From Streptomyces fragilis (lineage in GTDB: Bacteria; Actinomycetota; Actinomycetes; Streptomycetales; Streptomycetaceae): a DNA stretch of 64,000 bases. The position numbers and the translations under genes were made by a program. The notes under the pieces are model-generated. The model did not search any database and was not told the DNA's origin. It saw only the letters and a list, made by a program, of their open reading frames with translations. Location: NCBI RefSeq assembly GCF_003112515.1, contig NZ_BEVZ01000005.1:1-64000 (forward strand), written 5' to 3'. Below are positions 1 through 7,931 of the stretch, piece after piece (position 1 is the first letter of the stretch; each line of letters opens with the position of its first letter).

Positions 1-27
1 CCAACTTGCCGGTTGTTGTTTCATAGT

Positions 28-147
28 GTTTCGGTGGTCATAGCGTGAGGGAAACGCCCGGTTACATTCCGAACCCGGAAGCTAAGCCTCACAGCGCCGA
101 TGGTACTGCAGGGGGGACCCTGTGGGAGAGTAGGACGCCGCCGAACA
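28..147 (+). rRNA. rrf: 5S ribosomal RNA
   Basis: This is the 5S rRNA of an rRNA operon whose 23S gene must lie left of the window. The sequence has the standard actinobacterial 5S landmarks: a 5' GTTTCGGTGGTCATAG, the central CCGAACCCGGAAGCTAAG loop region, and a 3' end complementary to the 5' end (CCGCCGAACAAT). The length of about 120 nt fits the family. Ends are set by base pairing of the terminal stem and may be off by 1-2 nt. A strong hairpin terminator follows within 10 nt. Confidence 0.97.
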
Positions 148-155
148 ATTATTGG

Positions 156-187
156 GAAAGCCCCCGCACCTTGGTGCGGGGGCTTTC
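156..187 (+). terminator. rRNA operon terminator hairpin
   Basis: A perfect 15-bp inverted repeat (GAAAGCCCCCGCACC, 2-nt loop, and its complement) lies about 9 nt after the 5S gene. It is the first terminator of the rRNA operon. Confidence 0.9.
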
Positions 188-223
188 TGCATTCCCGGAG
201 AAGTTGTACGCGGAGATACAAAG

Positions 224-260
224 AAAGAGGGGGGTGCCCGAGCCGGGCACCCCCCTCTTT
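224..260. terminator. bidirectional terminator between rRNA operon and DUF58 gene
   Basis: A perfect 17-bp stem (AAAGAGGGGGGTGCCCG) with a 3-nt loop has A-rich and T-rich flanks on its two sides. It sits between the plus-strand 5S gene and the minus-strand DUF58 gene ending at 268, so it can stop transcription from both sides. Confidence 0.85.
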
Positions 261-267
261 TGCGTTC

Positions 268-1611
268 CTAGAGCCGTCCTGCCGCCTTCAGCGCGAGGTA
301 GGCGTCGGCGAGGGCCGGCGCGAGGTCCTCGGGGGCGGCGTCGACGACCGTGACACCGTGACGGCGGAGTTGTTCGGCGACGTGATGGCGTTCTTCGCGG
401 GCCTGGGCGGCCGAGGCGGCGCCGTAGACGGCCTCCACGCTGCCGCGGCCCTCGGCCATCTCGGCGACGTGCGGGTCGGCCACGGAGGCGACCAGCAGCG
501 TGTGCTGCTGCGTCAGGCGGCTCAGCAAGGGCAGGAGGCCCTCCTCCAGCGGTGCCCGGTCGAGAGCGGTCAGGAGGACGATCAGGGAGCGACGCGGTGC
601 TGCGGCCACGGCCGTGGTGACGAGGCCTCGCGCGTCGGTCTCGACCAGTTCGGGCTCCAGGTTGGCCATGGCCGCGACCAGCGAGGCCAGCAGGTCGTCG
701 GCGGTGTGCCCCTGGACGCGGGCCCGCACGCGGCGGTCGTAGGCGAGGAACCCGACCCGGTCGCCGGCCTTGGAGGCCAGGGCGGCCAGCAGCAGGGCGG
801 CGTCCATGGAGGAGTCGAGCCGGGGAGCGTCGCCGACGCGCCCGGCCGAGGTGCGTCCGGTGTCGAGGACCAGGTGGACGTGACGGTCCCGTTCGGGACG
901 CCAGGTGCGGACGGCCACGGACTGCTGGCGTGCGGTGGCCCGCCAGTCGATGGAACGCGTGTCGTCCCCGGGGACGTACTCGCGCAGGCTGTCGAACTCG
1001 GTGCCCTCGCCGCGGGTGAGGACGCTGGTGCGGCCGTCCAGTTCCCGCAGGCGGGCCAGCTTGGACGGCAGGTGCTTGCGGCTGTGGAACGGCGGCAGCA
1101 CGCGCACCGACCACGGCACCCGGTGGCTGCCCTGACGGGCCCACAGACCCAGCGGGCCGTAGGAGCGGACGGTGACCCGGTCCGGGGTGCGGTCGCCGCG
1201 GCGGGTGGGGCGCAGCCGGGTGGTGAACCTGCGGCGCTCGCCCGGGGGTACGTCGAGGGCGTGCCGTGAGGGGTCCCCGCCCGGGGTGTCCGCTCCGCCC
1301 ACACCCGCGGTGTGCGTGCCGGCCGGCCAACTGCTCGGCGGCCAGGCGTCCCTCAGCTGCCCCTTGAGGGGCCGGCGGGAGGGATTGGTGACGGTGAGGG
1401 TCACCTCGGCGGTGTCGCCGAGGCGGACGGAGGTGTCGCCGGAGCGGCTCAGGCGCAGACGCCGGACGGGGGCGGCCAGCGCGAAGTCGCAGGCGCAGGC
1501 CGCCGCCAGGGTGCCGTTCACGGCGAGGACGCCCGTCCAGCTGGGCTCCAGCAGGGCGACCGGGAGCGAGCCGATGGCCGCCAGGAGGGCGGCCCGTCCG
1601 GTGAGAGCCAT
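268..1611 (-). CDS. DUF58 domain protein of a MoxR operon
   Basis: The product has 447 aa. Two hydrophobic segments lie at about residues 8-27 and 28-46, followed by an extracytoplasmic-like beta-rich region. The DUF58 signature is at about 210-228 (REYVPGDDTRSIDWRATAR). A von Willebrand A-like core follows, in which the metal site that should read DxSxS is DTGRTS (250-255), so metal binding may be weakened. DUF58 proteins are usual partners of MoxR ATPases. The ATG (1609-1611) overlaps the moxR stop as TGATG, so the two are translationally coupled. It is the last gene of the five-gene minus-strand operon that starts at 5848. The exact function is unknown; a role as membrane substrate or adaptor of the MoxR chaperone is inferred. 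Confidence 0.9.
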   Translation of the reverse strand: MALTGRAALLAAIGSLPVALLEPSWTGVLAVNGTLAAACACDFALAAPVRRLRLSRSGDTSVRLGDTAEVTLTVTNPSRRPLKGQLRDAWPPSSWPAGTHTAGVGGADTPGGDPSRHALDVPPGERRRFTTRLRPTRRGDRTPDRVTVRSYGPLGLWARQGSHRVPWSVRVLPPFHSRKHLPSKLARLRELDGRTSVLTRGEGTEFDSLREYVPGDDTRSIDWRATARQQSVAVRTWRPERDRHVHLVLDTGRTSAGRVGDAPRLDSSMDAALLLAALASKAGDRVGFLAYDRRVRARVQGHTADDLLASLVAAMANLEPELVETDARGLVTTAVAAAPRRSLIVLLTALDRAPLEEGLLPLLSRLTQQHTLLVASVADPHVAEMAEGRGSVEAVYGAASAAQAREERHHVAEQLRRHGVTVVDAAPEDLAPALADAYLALKAAGRL

Positions 1612-2627
1612 CAGCGCGGCACCGGGACCTGGGCGAGGACGGCGGTGATGACGGAGTCCGCGGTGACGCCCTCCATCTCGGCCTCGGGGCGCAGCTTGAC
1701 CCGGTGGCGCAGGGTGGGGAGGGCGAGGGCCTTCACGTCGTCGGGGATGACGTAGTCGCGGCCGGTGAGCCAGGCCCAGGCGCGGGCGGTGGACAGCAGG
1801 GCGGTGGCGCCACGTGGGGAGACACCCAGTGCCAGGGAGGGCGATTCGCGGGTGGCGCGGCAGATGTCGACGACGTACGCGGTGATGTCGGGGGAGACGG
1901 TGGTCTTCGCGACGGCGGTGCGGGCTGCCTCGATGTCGGCGGCGGAGGCCACCGGACGCAGACCCGCGGCGGAGAGGTCGCGGGGGTCGAAACCGGAGGC
2001 GTGGCGGGTGAGGACGCCGATCTCGTCGTCGCGGGAGGGCAGCGGCACGGTGAGCTTGAGCAGGAAGCGGTCCAGCTGGGCTTCCGGCAGCGGATAGGTG
2101 CCCTCGTACTCGACGGGGTTCTGGGTCGCGGCGACCAGGAACGGCTCGGGCAGCGGGCGGGGCGTTCCGTCGACGGTGACCTGGCGCTCCTCCATGGCCT
2201 CCAGGAGGGAGGACTGCGTCTTGGGAGGGGTGCGGTTGATTTCGTCGGCGAGCAGCAGGTTGGTGAAGACGGGGCCGGCCTGGAAGGAGAACTCGGCGTT
2301 GCGGGTGTCGTAGACCAGCGAGCCGGTGACGTCGGCGGGCATCAGGTCGGGGGTGAACTGGACGCGCTTGGTGTCCAGTCGCAGGGAGGCCGCGAGGGAG
2401 CGGACGAGGAGGGTCTTGGCGACGCCGGGGACGCCTTCCAGGAGGACGTGGCCGCGGCAGAGCAGGGCGACGACCAGGCCGGTGACGGCGGGGTCCTGGC
2501 CGACGACGGCCTTGCCGATCTCTGCCCGCAGGCTCTCCAGGGCGGCCCGCGGGTCGCCGGAGGGCGCGGTGGTGTAGGCGGTGGGCTGCCAGGAGCCGGG
2601 GGTGGTGTCGGCGGTCGGGTCCGTCAT
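1611..2627 (-). CDS. moxR: MoxR family AAA+ ATPase
   Basis: This 338-aa AAA+ ATPase of the MoxR class is predicted to act as a chaperone on the neighbouring membrane proteins. Walker A is GVPGVAKT (65-72), Walker B is LLLADEINR (124-132), and the sensor and lid region lies in the C-terminal half. I chose the ATG at 2625-2627 because it overlaps the stop of the upstream DUF4350 gene by 4 bp (ATGA) and because MoxR homology begins soon after. A much longer reading frame continues upstream, but it is antiparallel noise over the DUF4350 gene. The downstream neighbour is DUF58, the classical MoxR partner. Confidence 0.95.
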   Translation of the reverse strand: MTDPTADTTPGSWQPTAYTTAPSGDPRAALESLRAEIGKAVVGQDPAVTGLVVALLCRGHVLLEGVPGVAKTLLVRSLAASLRLDTKRVQFTPDLMPADVTGSLVYDTRNAEFSFQAGPVFTNLLLADEINRTPPKTQSSLLEAMEERQVTVDGTPRPLPEPFLVAATQNPVEYEGTYPLPEAQLDRFLLKLTVPLPSRDDEIGVLTRHASGFDPRDLSAAGLRPVASAADIEAARTAVAKTTVSPDITAYVVDICRATRESPSLALGVSPRGATALLSTARAWAWLTGRDYVIPDDVKALALPTLRHRVKLRPEAEMEGVTADSVITAVLAQVPVPR

Positions 2628-3850
2628 GGACGGCTCACCTCTCTTTCGAGGGCGTCGAGTCGGTCGGCGAGGGAGACGAGGGCCGCGTCGTCGCCGGGCG
2701 GCGGGCCGAAGAGGAGTTCCTGCAGGGCGGCGGCCCGCGCGGGGTCGCCGATGCGGGTGGCCACGGCGGGCAGCAGGGCGTCCGCGGAGTGGGCGCGTGC
2801 GGCGGGGACGCCGGTCAGCGGGGCCAGGCGCAGGCGGGTGGCGCCGCGCAGTGCCTCGGCGGCCCGGTCGCGGGCCCTGGCCGCGTGGTAGAGGCGGGCC
2901 CGGCCCTCGGTGGTCTCCGAGGCGCGCACGACCACGGGCAGCGGTTCGGTGACCAGCGGGCCGAAGCGCCGGCCGCGCCAGAAGGCGGCCACGGCTGCGG
3001 CGATCAGCAGCTGGAGGACGGCCCATTGCCAGGCGGCGGGCAGCAGGGAGGACACCTCGGCCATGCCGTCCTGGTCCTCGCCGGCCGGGCCCGCCTCGGC
3101 GACGTCGGCGAGGGAGGGGATGTACCAGACGAGGTCGGGCCGGGAGCCGAGGAGGCCGAGGGCCAGGGAGGCGTTGCCGTGCTCGGCGAGGCGTTCGTTG
3201 GTCAGGAAGGCCGGGGAACCGACGACCACCGTGTCGCCGCCGGTCTCCGTCGCGGTGTCGGACGGGAGGCGGACGAGGGTGGGCAGGCCGTCGCTGAGGT
3301 AGCAGGAGTCGGCGTCCCGCGCGGTGACGCGGTAGCGGATGCCGGTCGTCCCGGCGTCGCCGGCGCGTTCGGCGGCGGGCAGGGCGCAGGCGGGTTCGGC
3401 GGTGTCCTCGAAGGCCGGGGTGGTGTCGGAGGCGACGCCGGGGGCCAGCGCCCCGGTGGAGACGTCGGGGGCCAGGAGCACCAGGTTGCTTCCGGTCTCG
3501 CTGACGGCGTCCCGCAGGGACCTGGTCTGGTCCTTCGTGAGCAGGTCGGGGACGGCGACCAGCAGGGTGGTGTCCGGTCCCAGGGCGGAGGTGGCGGCGT
3601 CGAGGGTGGTGACGGTGCGGGTGTCGACACCGTGGTCGCCCAGCACCTCGGCGACGGCCTTCGCCCCGTAGGCGCTGGGGGAGCGGGGGTCGAGCGGGCC
3701 GTTGTTCGCCGAGCGGGCCGCGGCCATGACGATGCCGGCGACGACGAGGACGGCCAGGACGAGCAGGATGCCTCGGCCACGGGTCCACAGCTGGCGCGTG
3801 GTGGGCGAGGTGGAGGTGCCGCCCGCGGGAAGGTGCGCGGTGGTGGTCAT
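2624..3850 (-). CDS. DUF4350 domain membrane protein
   Basis: The product has 408 aa. A transmembrane helix lies at about residues 27-45, a DUF4350-type extracytoplasmic domain (with a GAKAVAEVLGDHGVDT-like segment) makes up the body, and a second helix lies at about 285-303 (WAVLQLLIAAAVAAFW). DUF4350 proteins occur in MoxR-DUF58-DUF4129 operons, exactly the arrangement here. The start overlaps the stop of the DUF4129 gene by 4 bp and its stop overlaps the moxR start by 4 bp. The biochemical role is unknown; the domain resembles type 1 glutamine amidotransferase or IFT52-like folds in other annotations, which I cannot verify here. Confidence 0.88.
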   Translation of the reverse strand: MTTTAHLPAGGTSTSPTTRQLWTRGRGILLVLAVLVVAGIVMAAARSANNGPLDPRSPSAYGAKAVAEVLGDHGVDTRTVTTLDAATSALGPDTTLLVAVPDLLTKDQTRSLRDAVSETGSNLVLLAPDVSTGALAPGVASDTTPAFEDTAEPACALPAAERAGDAGTTGIRYRVTARDADSCYLSDGLPTLVRLPSDTATETGGDTVVVGSPAFLTNERLAEHGNASLALGLLGSRPDLVWYIPSLADVAEAGPAGEDQDGMAEVSSLLPAAWQWAVLQLLIAAAVAAFWRGRRFGPLVTEPLPVVVRASETTEGRARLYHAARARDRAAEALRGATRLRLAPLTGVPAARAHSADALLPAVATRIGDPARAAALQELLFGPPPGDDAALVSLADRLDALEREVSRP

Positions 3851-4578
3851 CCGGCGGCTCCCGGGCTGGTCCAGCCGCCGCGGGAGGCGGTCGTGGCGTC
3901 GGCGAGCAAGGGGGTTGCCCTGCGCAGGTCGGCGTCGAGGGCGGCGGTGCGGCGGTAGGTGTTCTCGGAGGCGGTGCGCCCGCCGTAGGTGACGTCGTCG
4001 AAGTCGCGGGCGGCGGTGCGGAGCCGGTCCGCGTGGCCGGGGAGGACCCGGCCGGCCTCGGCGGCGGCCTCGTCGGCGGTGCGGCCGGGCCGGACGTCGA
4101 GCAGGGTGCGTTCCTCCAGGGAGCGGACCAGGGCGCGGGTGTGTTCCTGGACGGCGCGTGTCCAGTCGCCGCGGGCGGCCGCCTCCTCGGCGGCCGTGCG
4201 GTGTGCGGAGGCGCTGCGCGGGCCGTCGGCGAACAGTGTGTCCTGCGCGGTGGCCGCCGGCCGGCGGCCGGGCAGGCCGAGGCGCACGACGAGCAGGACC
4301 AGCAGCAGGACGACCGCCCCGAGGAGCAGCCAGAGGCCGGTGTGGCCTCCGGGCGCCAGGGAGGCGGCCCGGTCGAAGAGGTCGGAGACGGCTTCGCCGA
4401 GCCATCGCAGGGCCCGCTCGAACAGCCCGGGGTCGTCCTGGTGGTAGACGCCCTTGGACAGTTCGCGCTCGGCCTCCTCCCGCGCGGGGTCGCGCGGGAG
4501 GGTGACCGGAGGGCCGTCGTCGGACGTGGTGTGTGCGGTGGCCGCGAGAACCGCGGCCGTTCCCCCCGCCCAGCTCAC
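3847..4578 (-). CDS. DUF4129 domain membrane protein
   Basis: The product has 243 aa. An N-terminal hydrophobic stretch and an acidic/basic extracytoplasmic segment come first, then a transmembrane helix at about 81-103 and a cytoplasmic DUF4129 helical region (about 125-230). DUF4129 is often found fused to transglutaminase-like proteins or beside MoxR ATPases; no transglutaminase is present here. The start is GTG at 4576-4578, only 4 bp after the stop of the preceding gene, and the end overlaps the DUF4350 start. It is the second gene of the operon. Confidence 0.85.
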   Translation of the reverse strand: MSWAGGTAAVLAATAHTTSDDGPPVTLPRDPAREEAERELSKGVYHQDDPGLFERALRWLGEAVSDLFDRAASLAPGGHTGLWLLLGAVVLLLVLLVVRLGLPGRRPAATAQDTLFADGPRSASAHRTAAEEAAARGDWTRAVQEHTRALVRSLEERTLLDVRPGRTADEAAAEAGRVLPGHADRLRTAARDFDDVTYGGRTASENTYRRTAALDADLRRATPLLADATTASRGGWTSPGAAG

Positions 4579-4582
4579 CGCA

Positions 4583-5848
4583 TCAGCTCCCCGTGCCGGG
4601 GGCGAGGCCGGTGACGCGGGCGAGCTCCAGGTCGAGCGCCTCGCGGCGGATGCGGCGGTCGATGTAGAGGAGCACGGTGACGCCGGCGGCGAAGGGCAGG
4701 GTGATCGTCTGGGCGATCACGCCGCCGATGCTGTTGAGGATGTAGTAGACCGCCCCGAACGAGTCGAGTCCGCCGCTGAAGTACGTGTCCGGCGAGAAGC
4801 CGTCGAGGATCATGCCCAGCACTTCGAACGGCACCTGGACCATGAAGGCGAGCATCCCGGCGATGATCGAGGCGAGCAGCTGGATGCCGAAGATGCGCCA
4901 CCAGGAGCCCTTGACGAGCTTGGCGGAGCGGCTCATCGACCGGAACACGGGCTGCTTCTCGAGGATCAGCGCCGGCGAGGCGAGGGACCACTTGAAGTTG
5001 AGCCACGTCAGCAGCGGGAGGCAGGCGAGGGAGCCGAGCACCAGCAGCAGGATGCCGGCGGGTCGGGCGTCGGCGGCCAGCAGGAGGATGCCGGGCAGCA
5101 GGCAGCCCAGGACCACGGCGATGAGGATCACCGGGATCAGGAGGGTGAGCCCGACGAGGCGGAAGAACTGGGGCTTGGAGGTCCGCCACGCCTGGCCGAC
5201 CGTCGCGGGCCGGCCGAGGACCGCCTGGCTGATCACCGGGGTGAGCAGGGCGGCGGCCGCCGTGGTGCCGAGGAGCATGACGACCATGGCGACCAGGTAG
5301 ACGGCGCCCGTCGCGGCCATCAGGCCGGCGAAGTCCGAGCTGTCGACGGAGGTCGGGTCGGAGCTGAAGGTGTTCAGCTCGTCGAGCACGCTGAGGGTGC
5401 TGAGGAGCGACAGGCCCTGGGTGATCAGGGCGACGACGAAGGAGATGCCGAGGACGGGGCGCCAGTAGGTGCGCATGGTGGCGACCGCGCCGTCGAGGAT
5501 CTCGCCGAGGCCGAGCGGTCGGAGCGGGACCACGCCGGGCTTGGGGGCGGGCGGGGGTCCCCACGCGGGCCCGGGCGGGCCGTGAGGGGCACCGCCGTAG
5601 GGAGCGCCGCCGGGCGGGGCGCCGCCGTAGGGTCCGCCGCCGTAGGGGGCTCCGTGCTGGGGCGCGCCCGGGTGGGCTCCGCCCTGCGGGGGAGCGTCCT
5701 GGTACGGGCCGCCCTGGTGCGGCACGCCGGGGCCCGGCTGCGGGGCGGCGGGCGGGGGCTGCTCCTTGGACCACTGGGGCCCCTGCTCGCCGCTGGGGCC
5801 GCCGGCCGGAGAGGATCCGGGCGAGGTCCAGCCCGGCGAGTCGTTCAT
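4583..5848 (-). CDS. polytopic membrane protein with Pro/Gly-rich N-terminus, first gene of MoxR operon
   Basis: The product has 421 aa. Residues 1-95 are a low-complexity cytoplasmic tail rich in Pro, Gly, Gln and Ala (repeats of the GGAPYGGAP kind). The rest has about six hydrophobic helices and resembles the membrane domain found in some glycerophosphodiester phosphodiesterases, without any catalytic domain. It opens the operon and is followed after 4 bp by DUF4129. The start is the ATG at 5846-5848 with an AGGAGC-like site upstream. Function unknown; it is a candidate client or partner of the MoxR system. Confidence 0.8.
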   Translation of the reverse strand: MNDSPGWTSPGSSPAGGPSGEQGPQWSKEQPPPAAPQPGPGVPHQGGPYQDAPPQGGAHPGAPQHGAPYGGGPYGGAPPGGAPYGGAPHGPPGPAWGPPPAPKPGVVPLRPLGLGEILDGAVATMRTYWRPVLGISFVVALITQGLSLLSTLSVLDELNTFSSDPTSVDSSDFAGLMAATGAVYLVAMVVMLLGTTAAAALLTPVISQAVLGRPATVGQAWRTSKPQFFRLVGLTLLIPVILIAVVLGCLLPGILLLAADARPAGILLLVLGSLACLPLLTWLNFKWSLASPALILEKQPVFRSMSRSAKLVKGSWWRIFGIQLLASIIAGMLAFMVQVPFEVLGMILDGFSPDTYFSGGLDSFGAVYYILNSIGGVIAQTITLPFAAGVTVLLYIDRRIRREALDLELARVTGLAPGTGS

Positions 5849-6017
5849 GGTCGCTCCTTCAGGGTGCTGCCGCGATCGCGGCGCAGGTCAGGTCATCGTG
5901 CCATGTGCACGCCCGGGGGTGGACGGGGTGTGGACGATCGGGACGGGACCGGGACAGGACGGTGCGCGCGGCTGTGATCGCCTCACTGGCGCGGCCGTTT
6001 CGGGGAAGACTGACGGC

Positions 6018-7118
6018 ATGGCTGATCACGGCGTGCGACCTGGCGGCAGCGGACGGACCGACGGCATACCCATGATCCCGGCGCTTCGCTGGGAGGAGCC
6101 CCCGGAGGGGCCGGTGGTGGTGCTCCTGGACCAGACACGGCTGCCGGCCGAGGAGTCGGAACTGACCTGTACGGACGCCGCCGCGCTCGTCGGGGCGATC
6201 CGTTCGCTGGCGGTGCGCGGGGCTCCGCTGCTGGGGATTGCGGGTGCCTACGGGGTGGCGCTGGCGGCGGCCCGCGGCTTCGACGTGGAGCAGGCGGCAG
6301 GTGCGCTGGCGGGCGCGCGGCCCACCGCGGCGAACCTGGAGGCCGGCGTGAGGCGGGCGAAGGCCGCGTACGACGCGGCGCTGGCCGCGGGCGGCGGCCC
6401 GGACGGCGCGGCGAAGGCGGCCCTGGAGGCGGCGCGCGCGCTGCACCGGGAGGACGCGCGGGCCTCCGAGCGGATGGCGGAGCTCGGGCTGACGCTGCTG
6501 GACGAACTGCGGCCGGGCGGCGGGCACCGCATCCTGACGCACTGCAACACGGGTGAGCTGGTGTCGGGCGGTGAGGGCACGGCCTTCGCCGTGGCGCTGG
6601 CCGCGCACCGGGTGGGGCGGCTGCGCCGGCTGTGGGTGGACGAGACGCGGCCGCTGCTGCAGGGCGCGCGGCTGACGGCGTGGGAGGCGGCGCGGCAGCG
6701 GATGGCGTACACGCTGCTCGCGGACAACGCGGCGGGCTCGCTGTTCGCGGCCGGGGAGGTGGACGCCGTGGTGGTGGGGGCGGACCGGATCGCGGCGGAC
6801 GGCTCGGTCGCCAACAAGGTGGGGACGTATCCGCTGGCGGTGCTGGCGCGGTACCACCACGTGCCGTTCGTGGTGGTGGCGCCGTGGACCACGGTGGACG
6901 TGCACACGCCGGACGGGGCGTCGGTCGAGGTGGAGCAGCGTGCCGGGCGGGAGGTCACCGAAGTGGCGGGCGTGGTGGTCGCGCCGCTGGGGACGCAGGC
7001 CTACAACCCGGCGTTCGACGTGACGCCGCCGGAGCTGGTGACGGCGATCGTGACGGAGCGGGGCGTGCTGTCGCCGGTGACGGCGGAGGGGATTGCCGCG
7101 TTGCAGGGCGGCGCGTAA
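6018..7118 (+). CDS. mtnA: S-methyl-5-thioribose-1-phosphate isomerase
   Basis: MtnA isomerises 5-methylthioribose-1-phosphate to the ribulose form in methionine salvage. The product has 366 aa. Family landmarks are VRGAPLLGIAGAYG (67-80), THCNTG with the catalytic Cys176, DETRPLLQGARLTAWE (208-223), and GADRIAADGSVANKVGTY with catalytic Asp256. The ATG at 6018 was chosen because it precedes the first conserved strand by about 20 residues; an open frame extends further left but lacks homology. No other methionine salvage gene is adjacent; it stands alone between the divergent MoxR operon and mtrA. Confidence 0.95.
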   Translation: MADHGVRPGGSGRTDGIPMIPALRWEEPPEGPVVVLLDQTRLPAEESELTCTDAAALVGAIRSLAVRGAPLLGIAGAYGVALAAARGFDVEQAAGALAGARPTAANLEAGVRRAKAAYDAALAAGGGPDGAAKAALEAARALHREDARASERMAELGLTLLDELRPGGGHRILTHCNTGELVSGGEGTAFAVALAAHRVGRLRRLWVDETRPLLQGARLTAWEAARQRMAYTLLADNAAGSLFAAGEVDAVVVGADRIAADGSVANKVGTYPLAVLARYHHVPFVVVAPWTTVDVHTPDGASVEVEQRAGREVTEVAGVVVAPLGTQAYNPAFDVTPPELVTAIVTERGVLSPVTAEGIAALQGGA

Positions 7119-7240
7119 GGTCCGGCGGCGCGCAGCGCGTACGGTTCGTCGTACGAACGGCTTGTCCCGGACACCGACAGCGGTGACGGACACACGTGAC
7201 CTCGCTCACCAAGCGTCCCGGTCACCGTTATCGGAATGGG

Positions 7241-7930
7241 ATGATGTGGTTTATGAAGGGACGAGTCCTTGTCGTCGATGACGACACCGCACTGGCCGAG
7301 ATGCTCGGGATCGTGCTGCGTGGAGAAGGCTTCGAGCTGGCCTTCGTGGCCGACGGCGACAAGGCGCTGGCCGCTTTCCGGGAGGCGAAGCCCGATCTGG
7401 TGCTGCTGGACCTGATGCTGCCCGGTCGGGACGGCATCGAGGTCTGCCGGCAGATCCGGGCGGAGTCCGGCGTGCCGATCGTGATGCTGACCGCGAAGAG
7501 CGACACCGTCGACGTGGTGGTGGGCCTGGAGTCCGGCGCCGACGACTACGTGGTGAAGCCGTTCAAGCCGAAGGAGCTGGTCGCCCGCATCCGGGCGCGG
7601 CTGCGGAGGTCGGAGGAGCCCGCTCCCGAGCAGCTGACCATCGGCGACCTGGTGATCGACGTGGCCGGGCACTCGGTGAAGCGGGACGGCCGGGCCATCG
7701 CGCTGACGCCGCTGGAGTTCGACCTGCTGGTCGCGCTCGCCCGCAAGCCGTGGCAGGTGTTCACCCGCGAGGTGCTCCTGGAGCAGGTGTGGGGCTACCG
7801 CCACGCCGCCGACACCCGCCTGGTCAACGTCCATGTGCAGCGTCTGCGCTCGAAGGTCGAGAAGGACCCGGAGCGCCCGGAGATCGTGGTGACCGTGCGT
7901 GGCGTCGGATACAAGGCGGGGCCGAGCTGA
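7241..7930 (+). CDS. mtrA: two-component response regulator MtrA
   Basis: This is an OmpR/PhoB-class response regulator of the conserved actinobacterial MtrAB-LpqB system, which controls cell-wall metabolism, division and development. The product has 229 aa. The acidic pocket is VVDDD (11-15), the phosphoacceptor is Asp57 (LVLLDLMLPG), and a receiver Lys lies in VKPFKPKE. The C-terminal winged helix reads LTPLEFDLLVALARKPWQV and ends with VRGVGYKAG. I place the start at 7241 (ATG ATG) to match known Streptomyces MtrA; ATG 7253 is an alternative, and an upstream ATG at 7196 adds unconserved residues. mtrB begins 1 bp after the stop. Confidence 0.96.
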   Translation: MMWFMKGRVLVVDDDTALAEMLGIVLRGEGFELAFVADGDKALAAFREAKPDLVLLDLMLPGRDGIEVCRQIRAESGVPIVMLTAKSDTVDVVVGLESGADDYVVKPFKPKELVARIRARLRRSEEPAPEQLTIGDLVIDVAGHSVKRDGRAIALTPLEFDLLVALARKPWQVFTREVLLEQVWGYRHAADTRLVNVHVQRLRSKVEKDPERPEIVVTVRGVGYKAGPS

Positions 7931-7931
7931 C

